NCBI RefSeq assembly: GCF_018476645.1
Contig: NZ_JAHCTB010000004.1
Span: forward strand, 404,121 to 468,120
Length of the DNA stretch: 64,000 bases
Direction of reading: 5' to 3'
Source of the DNA: Aequorivita echinoideorum
GTDB taxonomy: Bacteria > Bacteroidota > Bacteroidia > Flavobacteriales > Flavobacteriaceae
The notes beneath the pieces were generated by a model. The model ran no database searches, was not told the DNA's origin, and worked only from the letters and a program-made list of their open reading frames with translations. Below, piece after piece: positions 43,097-52,474 of this stretch (its first letter is position 1; each line of letters begins with the position of its first letter). The position numbers were made by a program, and so were the translations under genes.

Positions 43097-43642
43097 TTAT
43101 AAAAAAGAATATCCAAGAGCAATGGACACAACGCTGTTTTTGCTATCACTCCCCTCCACTACTTTGGTAAGTCCAAAATTATAACGGGCATCCACGCGAA
43201 TCCCGAATGGAAAATCATATCCCGCACCAACTATACCAGAAACATCGGTTTTTTCTGCTTCAATAGACTCTTCAATATCCCCAACGACAGTTGATATATT
43301 ATCATCTACAATAAATCCAAACTGTGGCCCCGCCTGAATATTCAATCCTTGAACCAAATAATATTTTAATACCACAGGAACGTTTACATACGTTAAATCG
43401 AAATCGCCGGCATCAAATTCCGCTCCTTGTTGGGAGTAAAGCAAATCTGCTTGTATGCCCAGATTATCGGTAAATTTAATTCCGCCAAAAATACCTGCTT
43501 GGAAACCTGTTCTATTTGAAAGATCGTCCGCATCTGAAATACTGGCGAAGTTTACCCCGGCCTTAATACCGAAATCAATTTCCTGTGCAAATACGTTTGA
43601 TCCCATAAACACGGTCAATGCCGCTAAAATAAATTTTTTCAT
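43097..43642 (-). CDS. Outer-membrane beta-barrel protein (porin family), 181 aa
   Basis: Signal peptide MKKFILAALTVFMGSNVFA, mature barrel beginning QEIDFGIKAGVNFASISDAD. Strands LGIQADLLYSQQGAEFDAGD, YVNVPVVLKYYLVQGLNIQA and a final VVSIALGYSFL are shared in position with the neighbouring paralogue. Start at 43642 (MKKFILAAL) is chosen over the longer reading at 43696, which would run through the promoter. It is divergent from xerD. Confidence 0.9.
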   Translation of the reverse strand: MKKFILAALTVFMGSNVFAQEIDFGIKAGVNFASISDADDLSNRTGFQAGIFGGIKFTDNLGIQADLLYSQQGAEFDAGDFDLTYVNVPVVLKYYLVQGLNIQAGPQFGFIVDDNISTVVGDIEESIEAEKTDVSGIVGAGYDFPFGIRVDARYNFGLTKVVEGSDSKNSVVSIALGYSFL

Positions 43643-43669
43643 AAGTAAAAGTTTTTTGTTTTGATTACG

Positions 43670-43677
43670 CAAAGATA
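43670..43677 (-). promoter_or_regulatory. Probable -7 promoter box for the barrel gene
   Basis: TATCTTTG on the minus strand, followed by C, an exact TAnnTTTG match. A TTG lies about 16 bases upstream, slightly short of the usual spacing. It is 28 bases before the ATG at 43642. Confidence 0.55.
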
Positions 43678-43747
43678 ATGTTGTGATCGTGGGCAATTAT
43701 GCATTTAGTTTTTTGTTAACTTTTAAAATTTACAGTAATATCGTTAT

Positions 43748-44644
43748 ATGGATTGGAAACAAGCACTTAAGGATTATGAGAATTTTTTGCGGCTGGAACG
43801 TGGACTTTCAAATAACACCATTATAAATTATGCGCTGGATGTAAAAAAATTGGAAAGCTGGTTGGAAGCCAATTCCATTGATGTCAACCCTATAAATATT
43901 TCTGAGGAAACGCTTCAACAATTTATATATGACATTGCGAAACAGGTAAATCCCCGGTCACAAAGCCGCATAATTTCGGGGCTCAAAGGATTTTTTTCCT
44001 ATCTTATTTTTGAGGATTACAGAAAAACAAATCCGCTGGAATTGATTGAATCTCCTAATCTTGGCCGAAAGCTTCCGGATACGCTATCGCTGGAAGAAAT
44101 AAATCTTCTTATAAATTCAATAGATCTCTCAAAACCGCAGGGTGAAAGAAACCGTGCCATTTTAGAAACTTTATACGGCTGTGGCCTTAGGGTTTCGGAA
44201 CTGGTCAATTTAAAAATATCAGATTTATTTTTCGAAGAAGGTTTTATAAAAGTAACGGGTAAAGGCGATAAACAGCGGCTTGTTCCTATTGGTGCCGTTA
44301 CCGAGAAGTTTATCTCCATTTATAGAAATGAAATTCGTGTTCACCAACAAATACACCCACTCGCGAAGGATACTCTTTTTTTAAACCGTAGGGGAAAAGC
44401 GCTAACACGAGCCATGATATTCACTATAATTAAAAGATTGACAGAAACTGCCGGCATTCATAAAAATATAAGCCCACATACATTTAGACATTCCTTTGCA
44501 ACGCATTTATTGGAAAATGGTGCTGATTTAAGGGCCATTCAGCAAATGTTAGGTCACGAGAGTATAACGACCACTGAAATTTACACGCACGTGGACAGAC
44601 GCCATTTAACAGAAGTCATAAATAAATTCCACCCTCGAAAGTAG
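43748..44644 (+). CDS. xerD: Tyrosine recombinase XerD
   Basis: A 298-residue site-specific recombinase acting at chromosome dimer resolution sites with a partner recombinase. The N-terminal SAM-like domain (residues 5-90) and the catalytic domain carry all the catalytic residues: R148 (GCGLRVSEL), K172 (TGKGDKQRL), H244 and R247 (SPHTFRHSFATHL), H270 (MLGHESITTT) and Y279 (EIYTHV). No neighbouring integron or phage signs, so it is the housekeeping enzyme. Confidence 0.95.
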   Translation: MDWKQALKDYENFLRLERGLSNNTIINYALDVKKLESWLEANSIDVNPINISEETLQQFIYDIAKQVNPRSQSRIISGLKGFFSYLIFEDYRKTNPLELIESPNLGRKLPDTLSLEEINLLINSIDLSKPQGERNRAILETLYGCGLRVSELVNLKISDLFFEEGFIKVTGKGDKQRLVPIGAVTEKFISIYRNEIRVHQQIHPLAKDTLFLNRRGKALTRAMIFTIIKRLTETAGIHKNISPHTFRHSFATHLLENGADLRAIQQMLGHESITTTEIYTHVDRRHLTEVINKFHPRK

Positions 44645-44764
44645 GATTCTGAAAATTGAAATAAGACTCCAATTCCATTCAGGTTAAAAAAACGCTAAAG
44701 TAGCGTCATCACTTTAGTGCCGGCAGTATTGTTTGTAATTTCAATACCAAACAAAACAAAAAAC

Positions 44765-45712
44765 ATGAAAACATTAAAATTCAGTAACAACGATTCTATG
44801 CACGCCATAGGTCTGGGAACTTGGAAATCTACGGGAAATGCAGTAAAAAAAGCGGTGAAAGATGCCCTTGAGGCTGGTTATCGCCACATTGATACTGCCG
44901 CAGCCTATGGAAATGAGAAATTGATAGGGGAAGCTTTAAAAGAAGTTTTTGATGAAGGGAAAATTCTTCGGGAAGATGTATTTATTACGTCAAAACTTTG
45001 GAATGACAGCCATGCCGAAGGTCAAGTTAGGCCCGCCTTGGAAGATTCGCTTAAAAAATTACAACTTGATTATTTGGATTTATATCTTATCCACTGGCCG
45101 GTGGCGTTCAAAAATGGAGTCGATTTTCCAAAAAAACCTGATGACTATTTAACCCCTCAGGAAGCTCCCATAATAGATACGTGGAAACAAATGGAAAAAG
45201 CCAAGACTGATGGTTTGACTAGACACATTGGAGTTTCAAATTTTAGCATTAAGAAATTGAAGGACTTGATATCAAAGGCATCCATAAAACCAGAAATGAA
45301 CCAAGTTGAACTGCATCCATTTTTACAACAACAGGAACTTTTAAATTTTTGCAAAGGTGAAAATATTTTGGTCACGGGATATTCCCCGTTGGGTTCGGGC
45401 GATCGTGCAGATTCCATGAAAGGAGAATCTGAGCCAAGTTTACTTGAAAATGAAACGCTTCAGCAATTAGCTCGCTCGCAAAATGCATCTGTTGCTCAGG
45501 TTTTGATCGCATGGCAAAACCACCGGGATTGCGCTACGCTTCCAAAATCAACAACAAAAGATCATATAAAATCAAATTTTCAAGCTGCCAGTTTGGAATT
45601 ATCTGAAAAGGATATGGAAAAAATCGAAAAGCTGGATAAGCATTTTCGCTATGTTACAGGGAAATTTTTTGAGGAACCTTCAAAAGGGTATGAAAATATT
45701 TATGATGAATAA
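44765..45712 (+). CDS. Aldo/keto reductase
   Basis: A 315-residue NADPH-dependent oxidoreductase of the (alpha/beta)8 AKR superfamily. The catalytic tetrad is visible: Asp and Tyr in GYRHIDTAAAYGNEKLIGEA, Lys in VFITSKLWND, His in LDLYLIHWPVAF. Cofactor-binding regions GVSNFSIKKLKDL, YSPLGSGDR and LPKSTTKDHIKSNF follow. It acts on small aldehydes or sugars, with no specific substrate inferable. Start 44765 (MKTLKFSNNDS) is preferred over 44717. A terminator follows. Confidence 0.93.
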   Translation: MKTLKFSNNDSMHAIGLGTWKSTGNAVKKAVKDALEAGYRHIDTAAAYGNEKLIGEALKEVFDEGKILREDVFITSKLWNDSHAEGQVRPALEDSLKKLQLDYLDLYLIHWPVAFKNGVDFPKKPDDYLTPQEAPIIDTWKQMEKAKTDGLTRHIGVSNFSIKKLKDLISKASIKPEMNQVELHPFLQQQELLNFCKGENILVTGYSPLGSGDRADSMKGESEPSLLENETLQQLARSQNASVAQVLIAWQNHRDCATLPKSTTKDHIKSNFQAASLELSEKDMEKIEKLDKHFRYVTGKFFEEPSKGYENIYDE

Positions 45713-45736
45713 TAATCTTTAGGAATTAATAGAAAT

Positions 45737-45769
45737 AAAAAAAAACCGCTTGAAAAAGCGGTTTTTTTT
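45737..45769 (+). terminator. Bidirectional terminator after the aldo/keto reductase
   Basis: A run, stem AACCGCTT / AAGCGGTT-type arms around a short loop, T run. It lies between convergent AKR and rny genes and can serve both. Confidence 0.9.
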
Positions 45770-45773
45770 AGTC

Positions 45774-47336
45774 TTATTTGGCAATATTTACTGCCCGGGT
45801 TTCCCTTATTACGGTGACCTTTACCTGCCCCGGATAAGTCATATCTGTTTGGATTTTTTGTGAAATTTCAAATGAAAGCTGCGCTGCCTTCTCATCGCTC
45901 ACCTTTTCACTTTCTACCATAACCCGTAATTCTCTTCCGGCCTGAATTGCATATGCTTTATTCACACCTCCAAAACCAAAGGCAATATCTTCCAAATCCT
46001 TCAGACGCTGAATGTAACTATCCAATACTTGACGTCTGGCACCAGGTCTAGCACCGCTAATGGCATCACAAACCTGCACAATTGGCGACAATAACCCGGT
46101 CATTTCAATTTCGTCGTGGTGTGCCCCTATTGCGTTACAAACTTCGGGTTTCTCTCCGTATTTTTCTGCCCACTGCATTCCTAAAAGGGCGTGCGGCATT
46201 TCAGTTTCGGTTTCAGGAACTTTCCCAATATCGTGCAGCAATCCTGCTCTTTTTGCAAGTTTGGCATTTAAGCCAAGTTCAGCCGCCATCACGCCACAAA
46301 GCCTTGCAACTTCGCGTGAATGATGCAATAAATTTTGACCGTAAGAGGAACGATATTTCATTCTACCCACAGCTTTAATAAGCTCTGGATGAAGCCCGTG
46401 AATTCCAAGATCAATAACGGTCCTCTTACCTACTTCTATGATTTCCTCTTCAATTTGCTTGGTTGTTTTTTGAACAACTTCTTCTATTCTGGCTGGGTGG
46501 ATGCGACCATCGGTTACCAATTTATGAAGCGATAAACGTGCAATTTCCCTTCGTACCGAATCAAAACAAGAAAGTATGATTGCTTCCGGGGTATCGTCAA
46601 CAATAATTTCTACTCCCGTTGCCGCTTCGATGGCACGAATATTTCTACCCTCGCGACCTATTATTCTACCTTTTACATCATCGCTTTCAAGATTAAATAC
46701 CGAAACGCAATTTTCAATCGCCTCTTCCGTACCAATACGTTGAATAGCGTTTATAATAATCTTTTTGGCTTCCTGCTGAGCTGTCATTTTGGCTTCTTCC
46801 ATAGAAGACTGCACATAAGCCATTGCCTGCGTTTTTGCTTCCTCTTTAAGGCTTTCCATCAACTGGGATTTGGCATCTTCGGCAGAAAGGCTGCTAATAA
46901 CTTCTAATTGCTCGATTTGGCTGCGGTGAAGTTTTTCTACTTCGTTTTGCCTTTTATCGAGCAAAGAAAGGCGCTCGTTGTAATCCGTTTGCTTCTCCTC
47001 AAGTTCGGCGCTCAATTTTTTGTTTTTTGAAAGTTCGCTGGAAACTTGAGATTCTTTATCACGAGTTCTTTTCTCGGCTTCAGAAATCTTTTTGTCACGA
47101 CTTAAAATTACTTTTTCGTGCTCTGCTTTAAGTTCCAAAAACTTTTCCTTCGCTTGAAGTATCTTATCTTTTTTTATGGCTTCCGCCTCAGACTTTGCTT
47201 CCTTTAAAATATTTGAGGCGCTCTTTTTAGCGTTTTTTATAAGCTGGGAAGCATTGTTGCGTTCCAACATTTTTGCTATTAAAAATCCTAACGCCAATCC
47301 TACAATTACGGCTATTACGGGTATAACTACATCCAT
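45774..47336 (-). CDS. rny: Ribonuclease Y
   Basis: A 520-residue membrane-anchored endoribonuclease that starts mRNA decay. N-terminal helix [19 protein letters not shown] (residues 3-21), then a long coiled coil (about 25-200), a KH domain with [20 protein letters not shown] and a HD domain with [20 protein letters not shown] and [17 protein letters not shown]. The C-terminus ends in a [18 protein letters not shown] stretch. It is the usual RNase Y layout and length. It follows the 6S RNA and zapA on the same strand. Confidence 0.96.
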   Translation of the reverse strand: MDVVIPVIAVIVGLALGFLIAKMLERNNASQLIKNAKKSASNILKEAKSEAEAIKKDKILQAKEKFLELKAEHEKVILSRDKKISEAEKRTRDKESQVSSELSKNKKLSAELEEKQTDYNERLSLLDKRQNEVEKLHRSQIEQLEVISSLSAEDAKSQLMESLKEEAKTQAMAYVQSSMEEAKMTAQQEAKKIIINAIQRIGTEEAIENCVSVFNLESDDVKGRIIGREGRNIRAIEAATGVEIIVDDTPEAIILSCFDSVRREIARLSLHKLVTDGRIHPARIEEVVQKTTKQIEEEIIEVGKRTVIDLGIHGLHPELIKAVGRMKYRSSYGQNLLHHSREVARLCGVMAAELGLNAKLAKRAGLLHDIGKVPETETEMPHALLGMQWAEKYGEKPEVCNAIGAHHDEIEMTGLLSPIVQVCDAISGARPGARRQVLDSYIQRLKDLEDIAFGFGGVNKAYAIQAGRELRVMVESEKVSDEKAAQLSFEISQKIQTDMTYPGQVKVTVIRETRAVNIAK

Positions 47337-47360
47337 TATTTCATTGAGTTTATATATAAA

Positions 47361-47530
47361 AAAAGCCTACATTAATATAGTGATTTTGAATAAACTCCTT
47401 AAAAACAAGTTTAGGGTTAACAAGCTGGTCAAGTATCCGCTCAAAGACGGCTCGCTTTTACAACTTAAACTCACCCTTTTTAAAGAATTCCTGTTGAGTT
47501 TACCAAAAATAAGTATTAATGTAGGCAGTA
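47361..47530 (-). ncRNA. ssrS: 6S RNA (6S-Flavo type)
   Basis: A 216-base gap between zapA and rny holds an RNA with a closing helix: GCCTACATTAATA (47365-47377) pairs with TATTAATGTAGGC (47514-47526). On the minus strand the 3' arm runs into seven T residues (47358-47364), a natural terminator. The total length is about 165-170 bases with a largely unpaired interior typical of 6S RNA, which mimics an open promoter to sequester RNA polymerase. Location beside zapA matches the known gene neighbourhood of ssrS in many bacteria. I have not tested it against an Rfam model. Confidence 0.8.
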
Positions 47531-47552
47531 ACCTTTTTTAATGTAAAGAACG

Positions 47553-47843
47553 TTATGATAGTTGTTCCTGCAAAAGTGTGTCCAAAGCGCTTAGCCTCTT
47601 TTCCACCTCCGTACTATCATTAGATTTATCTATTTCCTTTTGCTCTACTTGGGCCGCAAACTGTAATGCGCACATTGCCAGTACATCCTGCTTATCCCTT
47701 ACGGCATAATTTTGTTCAAACTTTTTAATCATTTCCTCTATCTTTTTTGTGGCAAGCCTCAAACCCTCTTCCTGTGCGGGGTTGATAGTTAGCGGGTAGA
47801 CTCTGTCCGCAATAGATAGTTTAATTTTTAAAGGTTCGGCCAT
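47553..47843 (-). CDS. zapA: Cell division protein ZapA
   Basis: A 96-residue protein that bundles FtsZ filaments at mid-cell. It starts with LKIKLSIADRVYPLTINPAQ and EEGLRLATKKIEEMIKKFEQ, then a C-terminal coiled-coil helix (MCALQFAAQVEQKEIDKSND), the ZapA plan. A small coiled-coil gene precedes it by nine bases on the same strand and a 6S RNA follows. Confidence 0.92.
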   Translation of the reverse strand: MAEPLKIKLSIADRVYPLTINPAQEEGLRLATKKIEEMIKKFEQNYAVRDKQDVLAMCALQFAAQVEQKEIDKSNDSTEVEKRLSALDTLLQEQLS

Positions 47844-47852
47844 TATTATAAT

Positions 47853-48143
47853 TTATCCAGAAAGTTGTGCTATGCACTGGTCTATTTCCCGAATAAGAGC
47901 ATTTATCTTGAGTTTAGTCTCTCTTTTGTGTTGGTCGCTGCCGAGCATTGAATTTGCCGTTTTTAACGAGCTGCATTTTTCGGTCCACACCTCAATTTCT
48001 TTTTGAAATTGATTTTGTTGAAATTTCAGGATAGCTATTTCTTCTTCCAATTCCAAATTAGCCCTTTTCAATTTCTCATGCCTGTTGAGCAGTTTGCTAA
48101 TTCTATTTTCAAGAGAATCAACTATTTCTGAAAGATTGCTCAT
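47853..48143 (-). CDS. Small coiled-coil protein, possibly ZapB-like
   Basis: A 96-residue protein that is almost entirely coiled coil: SEIVDSLENRISKLLNRHEK, LELEEEIAILKFQQNQFQKE, WTEKCSSLKTANSMLGSDQH and a C-terminal helix INALIREIDQCIAQLSG. It starts nine bases upstream of zapA and is clearly co-transcribed. ZapB is a short coiled-coil FtsZ-ring partner of ZapA, so an analogous role is reasonable, but I cannot show homology. The ATG at 48143 (MSNLSEIVDS) is chosen over 48185. Confidence 0.75.
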   Translation of the reverse strand: MSNLSEIVDSLENRISKLLNRHEKLKRANLELEEEIAILKFQQNQFQKEIEVWTEKCSSLKTANSMLGSDQHKRETKLKINALIREIDQCIAQLSG

Positions 48144-48217
48144 AAAAACTTGCTTCAATACTTCTTGCACAAAGTTAACATACACTTATTAATAAGCAAA
48201 CTGTTTTGTATTATTTT

Positions 48218-48249
48218 TTGTATTATTAGGGTCAATTACAATAAATTTG
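48218..48249 (+). promoter_or_regulatory. Candidate promoter for the M23 gene
   Basis: TTG at 48218-48220, a 21-base spacer and TAAATTTG at 48242-48249 match the -33/-7 consensus of Bacteroidota. The predicted leader would be about 35 bases before the ATG at 48292. Confidence 0.5.
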
Positions 48250-48279
48250 TTTCTCCCCCCTTTATTACTAGCACGTTAT

Positions 48280-48287
48280 TATTTTTG
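48280..48287 (+). promoter_or_regulatory. Alternative -7 box immediately before the M23 start
   Basis: TATTTTTG, an exact TAnnTTTG match, ends only four bases before the ATG at 48292. If used, transcription would begin at or next to the start codon, giving a leaderless mRNA. No good -33 box was found at standard spacing. Confidence 0.4.
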
Positions 48288-48291
48288 CACC

Positions 48292-49983
48292 ATGACAAAA
48301 TATATTTTACCATTTCTATTATTCGCAACTGCCGTACAATCGCAAAGTGAAATTCCTAAAGATTATTTTGCAAATCCGCTGGACATCGAGCTTATACTTG
48401 CGGGAAATTTTGGGGAAATGCGGGCCAATCATTTTCACAGCGGAATAGACATTAAGACCGAACAGCGCGAAGGCCTACCGGTTTATGCACCCGCAGATGG
48501 TTATGTAAGCCGCATTAATGTACAACATTATGGTTACGGAAAGGCTCTTTACATTTTGCACCCAAATGGATACACTACAGTTTATGGGCATTTAAGAAGT
48601 TTTGCCGGGGAAATTGAGAAATATGTGAAAGATACGCAATACGCAAAGGAAACATTTGAAATTGAACTATTTCCAGATGCAAGTTTGCTACCCGTAAAAA
48701 AAGGTGATTTAATTGCCTACACTGGAAACACGGGCGGCAGCGGCGGCCCCCATTTACACTATGAAATACGCGATGGAGCGCAAAGACCAATGAATCCGTT
48801 ACTTTTCGGCGTGTCCATTCCAGATACGCAGATACCAATTGTGACCAATTTATTTGTGTATCCTATTGATGAAGACTCACAAGTGAACCAAAACCAAAAT
48901 AGACAGAAACTTAGATTAATAAAACAAAAAGACGGGAGCTATAAAACGGAAAGCGTAAAAGCTTTCGGCAAACTGGGTTTCGGTATAACCACGTATGATC
49001 AACAGGATGGCGCTTCAAATAAAAATGGTTCTTACAGAATAAAAACGGTTTATAACGGAACGGAAAAATTTGAGGTGCTCTTCAATAAATTTTCGTTCGA
49101 TGAAACCCGATATTTGAATAGATATACGGATTATGAATATTACGAGACCAATAAAAGTATGATCCAAAAACTTTTTAGGGAAAAAAATAATCCATTGAGC
49201 ATCATTACAAATGAAGATGACAATGGTTATATAATTGCTGAAGATGGAAGACAATCAGTTTATACTATTGATGTTTCTGATTTCAGCGGAAACAAAATCG
49301 TGATTACCGTACCAATTGAAGGAAAAAAACTCGAAATTCTTGAACCGAAAATCAGGAAAACATCAGATGATTTTATTTATTCAGATCAAGCTACTTCAAT
49401 TACCAAAGGAAAATTCAGCATTTACATTCCCGCAAACGCACTTTATGAGGATACATATTTGAACATTGATGCCAATGGCGATGTGCTCAATTTTCATGAG
49501 GATATTGTTCCCATCCACCAAAATATTTCGATAACAGCAGATATTTCAGATTATAAAGATGTTGATAGGGATAAACTTTACATTGGCAGGCTTAATTATA
49601 AAGGAGTTCCGTATTACAATTCCACGAGCCGCAATGGCGACAAACTTACTGGCAAGACCAGAACTTTTGGAAAATTTACGGTGGCCGCTGATACTACGCC
49701 ACCCGTGATAAAGCCAGTAAATTTTTCTGATGGCAAATGGATGAGCAATAAGAATTTTCTGGAAGTAAAAATTACCGATGATTTAAGTGGCATAAGTTCT
49801 TACAGGGCAACCATCAATGGAAAATTCATTTTGATGGAATATAATTACAAAAACGACGTTTTAACCTATAATTTTAACGATAACGTAATTCTGGAAAGCG
49901 AGAACAATTTGAAAGTAATCGTTGTAGATAATGTAGGAAATAGTGCTACATTTGAAGCAAAATTTTTCAGAAAAAATTCCTAA
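48292..49983 (+). CDS. M23 family metallopeptidase
   Basis: A 563-residue exported protein with signal peptide MTKYILPFLLFATAVQS. The M23 (LytM) peptidase domain (about 30-190) has the zinc ligands in MRANHFHSGIDIKTEQREGL (His and Asp) and GNTGGSGGPHLHYEIRDG (HxH). The remaining two-thirds are beta-sandwich domains (GVSIPDTQIPIVTNLFVYPI onward) that probably bind cell wall or protein partners. It is a periplasmic or outer-membrane peptidoglycan peptidase by family. It precedes a TonB-dependent receptor by nine bases. Confidence 0.92.
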   Translation: MTKYILPFLLFATAVQSQSEIPKDYFANPLDIELILAGNFGEMRANHFHSGIDIKTEQREGLPVYAPADGYVSRINVQHYGYGKALYILHPNGYTTVYGHLRSFAGEIEKYVKDTQYAKETFEIELFPDASLLPVKKGDLIAYTGNTGGSGGPHLHYEIRDGAQRPMNPLLFGVSIPDTQIPIVTNLFVYPIDEDSQVNQNQNRQKLRLIKQKDGSYKTESVKAFGKLGFGITTYDQQDGASNKNGSYRIKTVYNGTEKFEVLFNKFSFDETRYLNRYTDYEYYETNKSMIQKLFREKNNPLSIITNEDDNGYIIAEDGRQSVYTIDVSDFSGNKIVITVPIEGKKLEILEPKIRKTSDDFIYSDQATSITKGKFSIYIPANALYEDTYLNIDANGDVLNFHEDIVPIHQNISITADISDYKDVDRDKLYIGRLNYKGVPYYNSTSRNGDKLTGKTRTFGKFTVAADTTPPVIKPVNFSDGKWMSNKNFLEVKITDDLSGISSYRATINGKFILMEYNYKNDVLTYNFNDNVILESENNLKVIVVDNVGNSATFEAKFFRKNS

Positions 49984-49992
49984 CCATTACTT

Positions 49993-52452
49993 TTGAAAAC
50001 AATAAAACTTCCGCTTTTTTTCCTCTTCGTTTTTTTCGCAACTACCGTTTTCGCACAAAAGGCTACCATTAGAGGTTTGGTGATTGATGAAAACAATGCT
50101 CCGCTTTCAGGCGTAAACGTTACCCACGACGGGACGGGAACTATTTCAGATTTCAACGGATTTTATCTTTTGGAAATTCCATCAAACCAAGAAGTTATTG
50201 TGAAGTACTCGCACGTGGGGCATAAAAATGTGACGCTCCGCTTTAATCTGAGCCCGAATGAGGATTATGAATTTAATCCTGTCATGAAAACGGAAATTGA
50301 GCAGATCACGGAAGTTGTTATTTCTGGTCGCGAAAATAAGCGTGTGGAAGGTGTAGTATCCTTAGATCCTGAAACCGTTCGTAAAATGGTAGGTTCCAAT
50401 CCTGGAGTAGAAAATTTATTAAAATCGCTGCCCGGGGTAAACGGTAATGATGAACTGAGCACACAATACGCGGTACGTGGCGGAAATTATGACGAAAACC
50501 TTGTATATGTAAACGAAATTGAAGTATACCGTCCCTTTTTGATACGTAGCGGTCAACAGGAAGGTTTAAGCTTCGTGAATAGCGATCTTACAAGCAACGT
50601 GGATTTTTCAGCTGGAGGTTTTCAAGCAAAATATGGCGATAAACTTTCTTCTGTTTTAGATATTACCTATAAAAGGGCAGTTGATTTTGGAGCAAGTTTA
50701 GACCTCAGTTTTTTAGGGGCAAGCGCTGCGGTTGAAGGAATTTCAAAAGACGGAAGGCTTACTGGTATCACAGGCATCCGATACCGTGATAATAGCTTAT
50801 TTGTGGATGCCAAACAGACGGAAACAAATTTCCGCCCCAGATTTGCGGATGCGCAAACTTATTTAACTTATAAATTCACCAATAAATTTGAATTGAGTTT
50901 TTTGGGAAATGTTTCCATCAATCAATATGATTACCAGCCTCTTACACGGCAGACAAATTTCGGAACGCTTACAGACCCTGTTGCACTTTTAATTTTTTAT
51001 GAAGGACAGGAAGAGGATCGGTACAACACGTACTTCGGCGCACTAAAATCTACGTGGGTTGTTTCTGATAATTATACTTCAAAATTTATTGGCTCCATCT
51101 ATCAAACCACAGAACAGGAATACTACGATATTCTTGCTGAATATCGCTTAGGCCAAGTCAACACAAGCATTGGGAGCGAGGATTTGGGCGAAGTTGAATT
51201 CTCTGAAGGAATTGGAGGCCAATTGACCCACGCCCGTAATGATCTTGATGCGCTTATTGTGAATGTGGAACACAAAGGAAATATTTCAATAGATGATAAT
51301 AATATTGAATACGGTATAAAATTTACCCGCGAAGATATTCGTGATCGCGTACAGGAATACGAAATCATTGATTCAGCAGGGTTTTCAATCCGTCCGCCGG
51401 TACTTCCGGGAAACAATCAGCCGTATCAGCCTTACGACGCACCCATCACTCCGTATACGAATATTCGCGCAATCAATGATGTTCAAATAAACCGTGTTTC
51501 CGGTTACGCACAATGGAGCCGCAGGACGATGATAGGTACTAGCGATCTCTGGCTGAACGCCGGCGTACGCGCGCACAACTGGACGGTAAGCGGCGATGCC
51601 ATTGAAAGTGTAACCCAAACGGTATTCAGTCCTAGGGCACAAATAACTTTAAAACCAGATTGGAATATGGATATGCTTTTCAGGCTTTCCGGAGGGCTAT
51701 ATCACCAACCACCTTTTTATAGGGAACTACGGGATTCTACTGGAACCGTGCGCCCTGGGGTTAAAGCGCAACAATCTGTACACATCGTTTTCGGGAACGA
51801 TTACAGTTTTAAAATGTGGGATCGGGCGTTTCGATTGAATTCTGAAATATATTTTAAGGATTTAACAGATGTAAATCCTTATACACTTGAAAACGTTCGC
51901 ATTCGTTACCGCGCACGCAATAATGCCGTGGCATATGCGTACGGACTTGATCTTCGCTTGGCCGGGGAATTTGTTCCCGGAACTGAAAGTTGGCTGAGTT
52001 TTGGGTATTTGAAAACAGAAGAAAATATCGAGGACCGTGGTTATATTTTTAGGCCAACGGATCAACGCTTGAAATTTGGCGTCCTTTTTCAGGATTACGT
52101 AAAAGTTATTCCTGATTTAAAAATGTACCTTAACTTAACTTACAACACCGGGCTTCCGGGTGGATCACCAAGTTATGCAGACCCATACGATTATCAAATA
52201 AGACTACCCGATTATAAACGTGCCGATTTGGGAATTAGCTATGTAATTGTAAACGAAAATAAATTACGCCAAAGCGGATGGCTAAAGCCATTTAAAGAAC
52301 TGACAATTGGTGCAGAGATATTCAATATTTTTGATGTACAGAATTCAATTACCAGCACTTTTGTAAGAGATGTTTATACCAAAGTACAATATTCCATTCC
52401 AAATTTTTTGACGCCAAGGGTTTTCAACCTCCGTACGACAATGAGGTTTTAA
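49993..52452 (+). CDS. TonB-dependent receptor with carboxypeptidase-like N-terminal domain
   Basis: An 819-residue outer-membrane transporter. It begins with a TTG codon at 49993, rare in this window. A signal peptide (MKTIKLPLFFLFVFFATTVFA) precedes a CarboxypepD_reg-like domain (KATIRGLVIDENNAPLSGVN, residues about 22-100). The plug domain follows (VSLDPETVRKMVGSNPGVEN, LLKSLPGVNGNDELSTQYAV and RGGNYDENLVYVNEIEVYRP). The rest is the 22-stranded barrel ending in a terminal aromatic (TPRVFNLRTTMRF). Ligand unknown. The nine-base gap to the M23 gene suggests co-transcription. Confidence 0.93.
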   Translation: MKTIKLPLFFLFVFFATTVFAQKATIRGLVIDENNAPLSGVNVTHDGTGTISDFNGFYLLEIPSNQEVIVKYSHVGHKNVTLRFNLSPNEDYEFNPVMKTEIEQITEVVISGRENKRVEGVVSLDPETVRKMVGSNPGVENLLKSLPGVNGNDELSTQYAVRGGNYDENLVYVNEIEVYRPFLIRSGQQEGLSFVNSDLTSNVDFSAGGFQAKYGDKLSSVLDITYKRAVDFGASLDLSFLGASAAVEGISKDGRLTGITGIRYRDNSLFVDAKQTETNFRPRFADAQTYLTYKFTNKFELSFLGNVSINQYDYQPLTRQTNFGTLTDPVALLIFYEGQEEDRYNTYFGALKSTWVVSDNYTSKFIGSIYQTTEQEYYDILAEYRLGQVNTSIGSEDLGEVEFSEGIGGQLTHARNDLDALIVNVEHKGNISIDDNNIEYGIKFTREDIRDRVQEYEIIDSAGFSIRPPVLPGNNQPYQPYDAPITPYTNIRAINDVQINRVSGYAQWSRRTMIGTSDLWLNAGVRAHNWTVSGDAIESVTQTVFSPRAQITLKPDWNMDMLFRLSGGLYHQPPFYRELRDSTGTVRPGVKAQQSVHIVFGNDYSFKMWDRAFRLNSEIYFKDLTDVNPYTLENVRIRYRARNNAVAYAYGLDLRLAGEFVPGTESWLSFGYLKTEENIEDRGYIFRPTDQRLKFGVLFQDYVKVIPDLKMYLNLTYNTGLPGGSPSYADPYDYQIRLPDYKRADLGISYVIVNENKLRQSGWLKPFKELTIGAEIFNIFDVQNSITSTFVRDVYTKVQYSIPNFLTPRVFNLRTTMRF

Positions 52453-52474
52453 TGGAAAAATTGAGAAGAAAAAA

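Noticed and set aside
43748..44644. Integron or phage integrase
   Set aside because: The protein has the XerD length and motifs, and no att site, cassette array or phage gene is adjacent.
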